A stretch of DNA of 64,000 bases, taken from assembly GCA_031771865.1 (NCBI GenBank), contig JASISA010000001.1, positions 1,550,001-1,614,000 of the forward strand, written 5' to 3'. The position numbers and the translations under genes are program-made. Source of the DNA: Nothophaeocryptopus gaeumannii. Its lineage: Eukaryota; Ascomycota; Dothideomycetes; Mycosphaerellales; Mycosphaerellaceae. Shown here piece by piece: positions 20,809-30,963 of this stretch (position 1 is the first letter of the stretch; every line of letters begins with the position of its first letter). The notes under the pieces were generated by a model, which had not been told where the DNA came from, ran no database searches, and worked only from the letters and a program-made list of their open reading frames with translations.

Positions 20809-21244
20809 GGGAGAGGATTGGGGAGATGGTTAGGAGGCCGAGAGAATTCTCAAATGGTTAGGAAGCGGACAGATCTTGAAATGGTGGCTCTTCGAGATAT
20901 GGCTTGAAATTGTTGTATCGAGCGAATGGTGGACCCATTCTCGAAGTACCGTAGTCAGATCGGATGCGGTATGCAAAGTAGTGAACGCATGCTGAAGATG
21001 AGTAAATGCTGCACGAGGCAGTAGTGATGCCGGTGTTCTTGTCGACGAGATGGAGAGCTGAAGATGGGTTTGAGGCCGTCGATGATGCCTGGACACCAGT
21101 CTTGACGTCCGTGCACACCTTGCAAGCGCGGGGTCGGTGAATGAGCTTCCCGGACCAGTCGCGTATCTCCACTCCGAGCTCTTGAAACACCATCATTCCC
21201 ACTCGGCTCTCACACCTATCGTTGACTTAGAAATATCAACAAAG
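20809..21244. other. Intergenic region upstream of the coiled-coil protein gene
   Basis: It holds the possible shifted C-terminus of copy 3 (to about 20860) and a 114-codon minus-strand frame (20858-21202) that I do not accept as a gene. The right part is likely the leader of the gene starting at 21245. Confidence 0.4.
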
Positions 21245-23221
21245 ATGGCGAGTGGCAAGGGCGATGATGACAAGAACGACTCGTGGCTCTGGAATGACAA
21301 AATGTTCCAGTCCATCAAAGCCGAACACGATAAGTTCTTCAACGAGCTGCGCGACGAAGGCAAGCGCTTAGAGAAGGAGCTGTCATCAGAAGGCAACAAG
21401 AGCAACGGTAACGGCCACGCAGGTCCGTTCTCATCATTCAAGCGATTCGTTGACAACAACCTCGGTACACTCGCCGCAGGCTTCAAGAACTTCCCTTCCA
21501 ACATCTCGGAACTCAAGAGCAGGATGCAGCAAGAGCAGGAACGGTGGCGGGAGGAGGAGATGGACATATCGAGACGATGGACGGGAAGCACGGATAGCCC
21601 GGATCATATTGCGATGGAGATCAGCCGGAGCACAGAGGACGAGAAGCGCGATGCGTACGACGCGATGATCATGCTGCTCAACGAAGCCGAGGACCGCAAT
21701 GCTCACGTTCCGCACGACAAGATCCAAGCTCTGTACCGTGATCCAGAGCATCCATGGGGTATGCTGGACAAGCTTGGAAGCGGTCGTCATGACTCCTCGG
21801 AAGGCAGTAGCGCCTGGCATACATTTGTCCCACAACCGAGATGGTTGTCAGTCAAGTGGTTCAAGCGCAGTTCCTACTCGCCGATCCGTCTTGAAGCACA
21901 CCAAGGCTTGGGAGGTTACGAGGGCAACTGGAGAGCAGCATTTGAAGATTTGATAAATGCATCTCTGGACAAGCCGATGGATTCCAGGGAGTGGGTCGGC
22001 GTATGCGAGCCACATGGAAGGCCGCAATCTACATACTCTGGACCGGGTCTTGAATGGCTACTTAGCCTACAATGCCGAGGCGTCTTGCCGCCTTTACTGT
22101 CACGACACTACGGCGAGTTGTTTGAGCGCCAGAGATCTACTCCAATAGAGACTCTTCTTGGGGGTGCACAGACCGAGGACAAGTACGTTGCAGCAATGTC
22201 AAACGGACGGCTGAGAGCGCAGATGTCTTTTCAGGGCGGGCTAGCAGCTGATATCATGGAGCTGCTTCCAGAGATCGCTACGAAAGCGACAGCGGAGACT
22301 GAAGCTGAGCCGCTACCGCCAATGGCAATGCCAGAGACCGAGCAGGATCTTTACGATGCGGCTTATGTCTTTCCGACAACGGCCGACATTGAGGAGCAGG
22401 AAACGACTCAGCGTCAGCAACAAGTGTTCAAGGAGGCCTTTGCGCAAGAGAAGCAAGCATGCAAGTCGAATGCGAGACACAATGTGTATCATTCCAGCAC
22501 GCCCGTGCAAGCGCTTTACGACGCCGATGATGCACTTTATGAGGCTTTGGCTACTGGAGACGCCCAGGCTGCAGCTGATGTCTTGACGGAGTTCTACAAG
22601 AAGCACAACGACATCAGCGAGCTTGTTGAAGAGCCTGTATCGACATTCTTCCGGGAATTTATGAACAGTCCGACCAGCGAGTGGTTCCCTGTGCTGAACG
22701 AGGCTCTACGAAGAAGCGAGATTCCAGACGATGACGGTTGGAAGCTGGCTGCGTTCTCCTCAAACGCGGATATGATGGAGAAGCTCGACAGCGAGTCGAT
22801 TGAAGAGAAGAGACGTCGACGACAGCTCGAGGAGCAACTGAGACAAATATTGGGTCCAGCAGGTCTACGACTAGGCCACCAATGGCGATCTATTCAAGAG
22901 CTTGAGGATATCGTCGAACGCTATCAGCAGGAGTACAGCAATCTGCAGGACATGGTCCATGGAAAGTCGGTGCCCAGGAAGCTCGACGATGAGATCAATC
23001 GCTCCGCAGAATCTGGTGTGCTGTCTGCTCTGACAACCACGCAGACCACCAAGCTTCCAGATGGGTCTGTCACAACGAAGGTAATGCTGAAGAAGCGCTT
23101 TGCCGACGGGCGAGAAGAGACCACCGAAACCGTGCAGACAACAAGAGAGGCTGTTGAGCAGCAACAATACACACGGCAAGGAAGCAATCAGCCAAAGAAG
23201 AAGGGATGGTTTTGGTCATAA
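21245..23221 (+). CDS. Conserved fungal protein of unknown function with coiled coils
   Basis: Single-exon, 658-residue protein. I chose the ATG at 21245 (MASGKGDDDKNDSW) because the sequence upstream in the same frame looks like leader and this ATG has a good context (AAAGATGG). The sequence is hydrophilic and Glu/Arg/Gln-rich with predicted coiled-coil stretches near residues 15-45, 100-115, 390-410 and 530-590. The C-terminus has a basic repeat-like strand region (TTKLPDGSVTTKVMLKKRF) and ends KKKGWFWS. There is no signal peptide or membrane segment. I do not recognise a named domain, and no function is proposed. Confidence 0.8.
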   Translation: MASGKGDDDKNDSWLWNDKMFQSIKAEHDKFFNELRDEGKRLEKELSSEGNKSNGNGHAGPFSSFKRFVDNNLGTLAAGFKNFPSNISELKSRMQQEQERWREEEMDISRRWTGSTDSPDHIAMEISRSTEDEKRDAYDAMIMLLNEAEDRNAHVPHDKIQALYRDPEHPWGMLDKLGSGRHDSSEGSSAWHTFVPQPRWLSVKWFKRSSYSPIRLEAHQGLGGYEGNWRAAFEDLINASLDKPMDSREWVGVCEPHGRPQSTYSGPGLEWLLSLQCRGVLPPLLSRHYGELFERQRSTPIETLLGGAQTEDKYVAAMSNGRLRAQMSFQGGLAADIMELLPEIATKATAETEAEPLPPMAMPETEQDLYDAAYVFPTTADIEEQETTQRQQQVFKEAFAQEKQACKSNARHNVYHSSTPVQALYDADDALYEALATGDAQAAADVLTEFYKKHNDISELVEEPVSTFFREFMNSPTSEWFPVLNEALRRSEIPDDDGWKLAAFSSNADMMEKLDSESIEEKRRRRQLEEQLRQILGPAGLRLGHQWRSIQELEDIVERYQQEYSNLQDMVHGKSVPRKLDDEINRSAESGVLSALTTTQTTKLPDGSVTTKVMLKKRFADGREETTETVQTTREAVEQQQYTRQGSNQPKKKGWFWS

Positions 23222-23399
23222 GGCACAGGGAGTGAAGGACTATTTGCACATGGAAGTGGAAGCCCACTGAACATGCATACTGACGATTTACACGAAGGAC
23301 ACCGAAACGAAACGACATCTGCTCATTCACTTGGCGTTTGAATTTCTTGGTTTGTAGGATACCACCCCATTTTGCGTAGCACATATTGCGAATCACGAC

Positions 23400-23810
23400 T
23401 CATTTGGTGAATAGCTGCTTGTTCCGGCAGCTCCTTATCCCTTTCGTGATCTGGCTGGCAATTTCTCGACTGGTACTTTGCGTAACCCATGACGGTACTG
23501 CGAGCAGCTTCGATGGCGGTGGTGATGGTGGTTGCTGTGGCGCAAGTGTGAGAAGTATGAGTCGGAGCGTGGAGTCCCTAGCAAGATCATCGACTTGGTG
23601 TTGACATATTGAGGCGTTACTGGCATCACCCTTCTTTCTGCCGAACGACATTTCGAACCCGATACTCTGCGAGCTGATCGACTCTGGGAGCCATCTCAGC
23701 TTTAGTGGGACTTTGAGCTTGATTGTGAGGCGGAACTTGGATTTGCTTTGAGGACTTGTATTGATGGATCGACGGCTGGAGAAGGGGGTGAAGATGCTAA
23801 GGTTGACCAT
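23400..23810 (-). CDS. Possible small basic protein, unknown
   Basis: A 136-codon frame from the ATG at 23810. The first 70 residues are basic with alternating hydrophobics (SKFRLTIKLKVPLKLRWLP) and are followed by a helical stretch (QVDDLARDSTLRLILLTLAP) and a Pro-rich tail. It lies between the coiled-coil gene and POM34 with no conflicting gene. I recognise no domain. The evidence is frame length and composition only, so it may be spurious. Confidence 0.35.
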   Translation of the reverse strand: MVNLSIFTPFSSRRSINTSPQSKSKFRLTIKLKVPLKLRWLPESISSQSIGFEMSFGRKKGDASNASICQHQVDDLARDSTLRLILLTLAPQQPPSPPPSKLLAVPSWVTQSTSREIASQITKGIRSCRNKQLFTK

Positions 23811-24198
23811 TGCGGTTGATGTGGTCGTGGGAGTGGTGGGACAGGGGAGGAGAAAAAAAATCTTGGGGTGACGGAGTGCGTAATGGGAGGACACGAGGAT
23901 GTTTGCTTGAATCAGAAGCGATTGGAAGAGAAGATCTTTCAGTCAAGTGATCTTGTTGCCTGTTGGAAGGCGACCAGGCCTGGCACAACAAATTGCTTGA
24001 GATGACCACGCGTCGATGATGGACGGTGCTCGTGGGTGAGGAACTGAAGAAGTACACGGAGGGAGAAGCTTGTTGAGCATCAATTATTAGCAAGGTAGCG
24101 AAGGCGCGAGGGCACTTACACACCAAGCTTGCCATCAAAGGCATGCGCACGTAGCTTGCAATACGAAGGCGATGGCCACATCAGCCTTCTATTCCGGA

Positions 24199-25169
24199 TC
24201 ATGAGAACACACTGCCTCCCAAACTAACCCTCGGGCTGCCTCTTGGGCTCCCTCGTCCCTTCTCATACAGCCACTTGTTATTCAATCCCACACTCGCCTT
24301 CTTCTCCTTCGTCGGCGTAGAGATCGTCCCAGACGAATCAAAGTCGCTGAAGCTCAATGGCGAGCTCCTGTTACTGTTGTAGCTGAGTCTTCTTCTCTCT
24401 CCACCACTCCTCAGCCCGCTCGCCGGTCCTTGACTAGGTGAATTCGCAAAGGGCGAACCAGACCCGCTCATCCTGAAGCTCGTGTTTCCATCCAACGGTG
24501 TGCCTCGTCCGCTCAGAGGACTACCGCTGACCTCGGCTCGAATGCTACTCGATGAGCTTCGCGGTGTGTTCGACTTTGAGAAGCGTGGCGGCGTGACGTA
24601 TTGCTCTTTCTCTTGTGGTGTTGCGGGTCTAGACATTGGAGGGAGTCCGAGTAGTTTGCGTTGCTGGGGCGTGAGAGGGACGTCTTCACACGAATCGGGT
24701 GTTCGGAGGAGTGGGAGAAGTGCGACACCGATGCCGGACATCAGGACGAGGCGGATGAGCCATATGGTGTAAGTTGGATAAGGGTGTATTGCGCGCAGCC
24801 AGTTGAGCGGTAGTCTGGGACGGACGTTAGCTCATCATAGAGCACCTTCAAGAAGAAGCCATCGTACGCATAGTACAGAGCGCTATGTGCGAAGAGCGAT
24901 GCGATAATGAGGACTGCATAGAGAAGTATGCTCTTCGCGTTGCTGCTGTCGAAGTTGGTTGCGTTGCGTCTGCGGAGGACTTCATCCATGCGAGGATGTA
25001 TCCATGGTCCGCCAGCTTGTTGCGGTGTTGCTACTTTCTTCGGCGTTGACCCATCTTGCTTAGGCGTCGAGTTCAGAGTCGTCGTCGGGGCACCGAACGG
25101 AGATGTGCCCCTGCCTGCTGTGGTCTGCGTTGCTGTCTGCGAGCTCGGTACCAGCGCGGTAGAGGACAT
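24199..25169 (-). CDS. POM34: Nuclear pore membrane protein POM34
   Basis: Predicted 305-residue integral nuclear-pore protein, exons 24868-25169 and 24199-24814. The 53-nt intron (donor GTACGA, GAGCTAACG branch site, acceptor CCCAG) joins GC to A and gives ...HSALYYA-LPLNWLRAIHP. Two transmembrane helices lie at about 78-100 and 112-134, followed by the recognisable POM34 segment PLTPQQRKLLGLPP and EQYVTPPRFSKS. A Ser/Arg/Gly-rich disordered tail follows. In yeast, Pom34 with Pom152 and Ndc1 anchors the pore in the nuclear envelope. A model without the intron would lose the second membrane helix's start. Assignment rests on the LTPQQRKLLGL motif and the two-helix topology. Confidence 0.82.
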
Positions 25170-25569
25170 TGCTGTGTGTGCTGCGCTCGAGTCGCAACGC
25201 TGTTGTGAGTACCTAGATGCTGTGATTGTCAGTACGTTAGTATTGCGGCTGTCGAGGTTCTTTGTTCAACTCATTGTCTCCGGGTGTGGATGGTCGCAAG
25301 ACCGTTGCATGAAGTTCAAAGCATCGTCGTTGCTATGTTTTGATACGGCAGCCGATAGCGCAAAGATGGAAATATCCACTTGCATCGACTTTCGAGGGTT
25401 CTTCGCACGCGCCAATCTATGGCTGAGCATGTGAGGCTTGACCTTTGGCCCCACGTCAGCGCGACAGCTCTCGTTCGACTTCCGATACTTGGACATCTCA
25501 CTGTCACTCCCACTTCCACAAGCAATGATTTTACGAACTTCGGTCCTTCTGCACGATTAGCAAACAACC

Positions 25570-27323
25570 ATGTCATCCTCATTGGCCTCACTTGACGCCG
25601 CGGTTGCCAGCGTTTTGAGCGATTGGGGTATTGCTACGACACTGCTCAGTTTAGCAATCGCGGTGTTTATGATTTACCCAGTTGTGTATCCGGATGAACC
25701 AGACACACACCCTCTACTTCTTGCTCGACAAGCAACAGCAAGTCCGGTTCGTAACAAGGGAGAATCGGCGGTCTACAGATCACCCGAGGTTCCGCATGGC
25801 TATCCTCTCAAGACCGGTCTCAACGTGAAGGATCCGTCAGCTCCTCGATGGGCTGCTGGGAAGGACGGTGATCTCAGAGACATATGGCGTGAAGTCCAAA
25901 GAGGAGGCACCACTGGCCAAGATGGAAAGCAGATTTCAAAAGGCTTGATTCTGAGCGTCTTCGGAAAGGAAGAGGTCGTGGAGCATGACATCGATGAGCT
26001 GAGCAAGCAGATTGGTATACTGGGGAAGCATTTCAAGGACGCTGGCGTCACGAAGCTTGCAATATACCTGCCAAATAGCGTGGAGTATCTCTCTGCTATC
26101 TTTGGTAAGCGGACTGGCCAATGAGGCAAGGACAATGCTGATAGATTATGACAGCCTGCTCGTTCTATGGTGTTACGCCGATACTACTGCCGTATAACCT
26201 CCCGCATCCGAAAACATATGAACTTCTAGATTCGACGGGAGCAGATGGACTTGTCTGCGCTGCCGGCACCCTTCCTCTTGACGACGTGGCGAAGAGCTGT
26301 CAGAAGCTTCGACTGCTGACATGGGTAGTGGAGAAGACCAGCAGACATATGGATTGGAACGGTGTGCCTGATGGGGCGCAAGGGCGATTTTCTGTCAGCG
26401 TCTGGCATGACATTGTCGATGACAACAAAGCCACAGCGAGTGCCGAGCTTCCAGGCAATGACACTCTCGAAAAGCCGGGCGATGTTGTTGTCGTGTGGCA
26501 GCACGTTGACCCAGCCAACAAGCCGGAGATCGCGACCTTCAGCCATGCAAACATTGTTGCTGCTGTTGCAGCTCTGATAACGGCCATTCCTCTCCGCCAA
26601 CGTCTTAGTTCTGCAGATCTCGTGTTGCCTGCAGACAGCTTTACGCACAGCTATGTTCTGTGTCAAACTCTTGCTGTCCTCTTCGCACATGCTAGCCTAG
26701 CGATCAACAGCGTCGCAGTTCCTGGTGTCGATCTTGCGCTCGCTCGCCGTGGCGTTGCTCCTACTGTCATCATTGCCAGCGCAGAGACAATGGCGAAGCT
26801 ACATCAAGAAGAGACCGCAGGTATCAGCTCAGGTCTCCAGAGGTTCGGCAAATACACACAGGATCAGACTGTCGCCGCTGGCCGCATGCCCACAGATGGT
26901 ATCCTGTTCAAGCTCTTGGCACCCAAGTCTGGCTCGACTGAGCCTGGAAAGCTCCGCCTCATCCTGACTTCAGAGCGAGTGGGTGCGGGCTCGCCACCTT
27001 TGACATCTACCATGCTATCCGACCTACGGATCTTCACCAGAAGCAGGATCATCTATGCGCTCACGACGGCCCAGGTAGCCGGAGCTGTAGCGCAGACTAA
27101 CGTGTTTGATTATCGAAGAGATGACGGCCTTGGCCATGGGCACTTCGGTGTACCGCTCAGCAGTGTCGAGGTCAAGCTTGTCAATGCTAGCGACGACAAG
27201 GCAGTTGGAAGCCCAAAGCCTAAAGGGCAGCTGATAGTAACTGGGCCTTCAGTCAGCGGTGGGAAGACCAAGATCAGCGTCCAAGCGCGAATCAGAGATG
27301 ATAGCACGGTTGCTTTAGCATAG
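25570..27323 (+). CDS. Membrane-anchored ANL-superfamily (AMP-binding-like) protein, likely non-catalytic
   Basis: Predicted 567 residues, exons 25570-26104 and 26155-27323; the 50-nt intron (GTAAGC...ACAG) joins G to CC in frame. A transmembrane helix lies at about 21-40. The body follows the N-terminal adenylation-fold pattern of acyl-CoA synthetases: LGKHFKDAGVTKLAIYLPNS, ACSFYGVTPILLPY, the ATFSHANIVAAVAAL helix and GHFGVPLSSVEVKLVN with KGQLIVTGPS. The P-loop-like STGTTGxPK core is replaced by WQHVDPANKPE, the YGxTE motif is not seen, and the C-terminal lid subdomain with its TGD and catalytic Lys is absent. It therefore looks like a pseudoenzyme. The biological role is unknown. It is divergent from POM34 across about 400 bp. 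Confidence 0.78.
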
Positions 27324-28273
27324 CGACCAAGCCAGCGATGCAGAGACAATGAATTCGAGCGAAAAGTTGAAACCATCATACTTTCGTTGTCCGGTCGATT
27401 CATCTAGTTTCCGGCCTTGTGTTTCTGCAGGTTGAACATTGGTCCCAGTTCAGATTGTGGTCTCTGATGTAGGAAACGTAGCGCATGTGAACTGTATCTG
27501 AGACCGAAGGGAAACTGATGCACGAGTCTTTGATGTCTCGACCTGAGGCACACTTCGGAGACGGCCTCCATCCCAGCGCCTTGGCAGTTTCATAGTGAAA
27601 CGTTAGTGAGCTGGCTGCCTTCGTACGCGGCGTCGGGCACACTCCGAAGACTGAACCGTCATGAGGAACAGCCATCTTGGCCAGGATGGGATGTTGCGGG
27701 TACTGAGTCTGCGATGCGATGTGTGCCTGACAAAGTCGCGTTGATACCGAGCCGATGGGATGCTCTCACCCAGTCTGCATTAATAAATATTCTAGCGCCA
27801 GCGCGCTCCGACTAGCAGACTTGTACATGCTTCTTCTACAGATTCTACTGACTTCACCTGCTTGATTCTTGAGCGGTGTTGATCACATCCATCCTCACCG
27901 AGCAGCTTCTAGCCTTGGCGCGGCCGCGATAGAGGTAGCCCTGCGGAAGAGACAGACACAGAAGCCGATGGAAACGACGGCAAAGATCGAAGACATGAGC
28001 GGCCCCGAGTAGGACCACTGGGCACATCATTGTTAAGTTCGCAACAAGTCCGCGCGACATCCAAAACTTCAGTCTACGCCTTCCCGAGAAGAACAAGTCG
28101 CCACCTTGTAACCATCGATTTGCCAGAGTTGCGCCGAAAAGTGGGTTGGCTGCAGCCAGCTCGCGCATCACTCTGTCGCCAAGATTGAGTCCCTTCTCTA
28201 CGGTATGATCGGTGATATGATACTCTTCGTCTTGCCCGATTTCCTCCTGATGTAAACAGGCGCGAACCTGGAA
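27324..28273. other. 0.95-kb intergenic region
   Basis: Between the ANL-like gene and the SDR gene. A 91-codon Cys-containing minus-strand frame (27400-27675) and a longer one at 27854-28327 are present, but neither resembles a known protein. No RNA gene is seen. Confidence 0.4.
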
Positions 28274-29477
28274 ATGGTTCGCATCGACAGCGTTCGCGAG
28301 AGCAACGCCCAGGGCAAGCAACTCCACGACCTGGTTGTTGCCTTCATAGGCGGCACTGGTGGTATCGGAGAGAGCACCGCAAAGGAGCTATTCATACGAG
28401 CCACGCGACCTAGAGCATACATCATCGGACGGTGCGAATGGCCTTCGCGAGCTGGCGCATCGAATTACTGATAACATGTGCAGGAGCGAAGAGCGTGGCA
28501 ACAAAGTTTGCAATCAATTACACGAGCTCAACCCAGATGGAAAGGCATATTTCATCCAGTGCGACATCAGTCTCATGCGCAATGTCGACGCGCTATGTGC
28601 CCAACTGCTCTCTATCGAACCCAAGATCCACTGCCTCTTCCTCACCGCCGGCTTCATGACGCTTAGGGGGCGTAATGAGACCGCCGAAGGTGTCGATCGC
28701 AAGATGGCCGTCAATTACTACTCCCGGATACGATGCATACTCAAGCTCATGCCGGCCCTCACAGCAGCCTCGGAAGCAAATGAGCTTTCGCGCGTAATAA
28801 CTGTACTTGCTGCCGGCTCGGAAGGCGACGTTCGCGTTGACGATCTCGACCTCCAACACAACTTCACTTTACACGCATGTCTGGCACACTGCGTTGTCAT
28901 GACTGATTTCTGCATAGAGCAGCTGGCGCGACGCTACCCTGGTACTTCCTTCAGCCATTCCTATCCTGGTACTGTCAAGACTGGCATCGCAAACGAGTTG
29001 AGCGGACCGGTGCGACTGGCAGTCAAAGTCATGTACGCAGTGATGACGCCTTGGATACTGAATGTACAGGAGTCCGGAGAGCGCCATTTCTTTCAAATGA
29101 CCAGTCAATGCTACCCTTCGAAGAATGGCGGCGTTGGTATACCGTGCCCGGAGGGGCTTTCAGCATTCCGCGGCGTCGACTTTCAACCCGGCAGTGGAGG
29201 GTACTTGCTAGATTGGGATGGCAAATCGACAGGCGACGAAAGCGTGCTTCAGAAATATCGGGAAATGGGATTCTCGCAGAAAATCTGGGATCATACAATG
29301 GGCATTTTCCAACAAGCAGAGCAGGCCTCGCGGAAAGACTCGAAACGACCGGCCACCGAACAGCCTGAGGGATCTGGACGAGATATACCAAATCCTCCCA
29401 ACTGGCGACCTGGAGAAGGAGGTGAAGCATCTGGTAGTCAGGTGCAGAATCCCATTGGCTGGCGGCCAGCTTCATAG
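28274..29477 (+). CDS. Short-chain dehydrogenase/reductase-like protein
   Basis: Predicted 383 residues, exons 28274-28431 and 28484-29477. The 52-nt intron (donor GTGCGA, TACTGATAAC branch region, acceptor CAG) joins CG to G and restores YIIGR-SEERGNKV, the end of beta-2 and the start of the next helix in this fungal SDR group. The Rossmann nucleotide motif GGTGGIG is at about residues 30-36, CDISLMRNVD near 85, and the YPGTVKTGI segment near 225. The canonical YxxxK catalytic pair is not visible: the expected region reads FTLHACLAHC. The C-terminal 50 residues are Pro/Gly-rich. Cofactor binding is likely; oxidoreductase activity is doubtful. Confidence 0.82.
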
Positions 29478-30445
29478 AGGGTTTTCGATTCAGGATTGGC
29501 GCATTGGCGATTGGACTGGCGACACAGCGATATCTGCAACGATATGATCCGATTTGGCGCTGTATGCACTGCTTTGCTTCAACATATCACCTGTCAGCTC
29601 ACCACAGCTTTGATCAATGATACGTGGCTACAATTTTTCGCGCGACACTGTACGATGGACGAGAGCGCAGTTTCGGATCGTCGCAACTCCGCTAAACTTG
29701 CTTCATCGTCGGGGCAAGCTCCGAATTATGTATAACACACGAACAACTCCACTCTGGTTCTTGGGGGCAGAAAAAGTTGTCATCCTACGTCAGACAACTT
29801 ATAGAAAGAATTGCACAAGACCATCATCAACCGTAATAGTGCAGGCAATGCAAGGCCTACCCTGAGTTTGAAGGAGGATTTGCGCGCTTTGCGTAAGCGC
29901 AACTTTGCAAGCCAAGATGAAATCGGTGTGGATGTCCGTCTCCGCGCTGCGCAGGTTGCCTTCGTCACTCGATTCTCAATTCCTCCACTGGTTCCCAGCC
30001 ATTATAGTATACTCCGTGAAGATTCCATTCTGACTGATCAGATTGAGTATTGCCGGCTGTATCGCTTGCTCCCTTGACGGACGGATTGACCTGGCTTCAT
30101 TCTTGCTTGTCATAGCTTTCAATACCAGTTCCCATCAAGCTCGTGGCGTGGCTCATCAACTCGGCTTCGTTCCTTTCTCTGCACACAGTCAAGGCTTTGA
30201 ATCGCTACAGCCACAGCGGACTGTAGTGTATCGATTCGTGGTGATCAGGGTCCACTAGGACTACATGTCTTTCGAAAGAGGTCCGATATAAGTATGATGC
30301 GAAGTTGATCTGGCGTGCCCCCGGACTATTTGAGCGTTGTTGACGGACGAGATCTATCTGACCTGGTGATATAAGACGATGACCTCGCGGACGTTCAGAA
30401 ACGGAGATGGATATTGGTGGAATCTGAACTGATCTTTACCACCTA
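29478..30445. other. Gene-poor region left of the MITE
   Basis: About 1 kb with no convincing coding frame, RNA gene or repeat. It ends at the TA dinucleotide (30444-30445) flanking the MITE. Confidence 0.4.
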
Positions 30446-30961
30446 ACGATTTTGACCGGTCACGCATAGACACCGCTCGGCCATCAAGTCGCAATTTCCG
30501 ACGATCACATGACTTTTGACACCAACATCATGTTACACAAGGTTAAGAAGAAATAGACTGCATTTTGCGAGACTACTCGATATCCATACTACTAAATAGT
30601 GATAAAAGCCGCCTATTACGATCATCAGGCTCAACCTCAGTCTCGGAGTTAGATCCAAGGTCAACAATAAGAGGATTAGTCTAAGTACCCGTTCTTTTCC
30701 TTAGTGCAGGTCCGTACATAGATTGCTGCCTATAAGTAAGCAGTCTACAATGTTTCTACGTAGTCTGCAGGCTACGGGTTGCATGTAATGTAGAGCAAAC
30801 GGTGTAAGTGAAGGGAAGAAAGCAGCATATGCAAAGTGCATCTGAAACTGATATTAACTACGCCAAATGGGGAAGCTCTGTGTTATGCCAAGAGTCATGT
30901 GATCGTCGGAAATTGCGACTTGATGGCCGAGCGGTGTTTATGCGTGACCGGTCAAAATCGT
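30446..30961. mobile_element. 516-bp non-autonomous Tc1/mariner-type element (MITE)
   Basis: The two ends form long terminal inverted repeats. The left arm is 30446-30521, starting ACGATTTTGACCGGTCACGC, and the right arm is 30886-30961. Across 69 bp there is one mismatch; extending to 76 bp adds two more, and all three are transitions. A TA dinucleotide flanks each end (30444-30445 and 30962-30963), the target duplication expected of Tc1/mariner elements. The interior is AT-richer than the surroundings and has no coding capacity, so mobilisation would need a transposase in trans. Confidence 0.85.
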
Positions 30962-30963
30962 TA

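Noticed and set aside
20858..21202. 114-codon minus-strand frame
   Set aside because: It has some Cys residues and an ordered-looking start, but no signal peptide or known domain, and it overlaps the leader of the coiled-coil gene and the tail of copy 3.
27400..27675. 91-codon Cys-containing minus-strand frame
   Set aside because: It could be a small secreted-type protein by Cys content, but there is no signal peptide, and composition alone is not enough.
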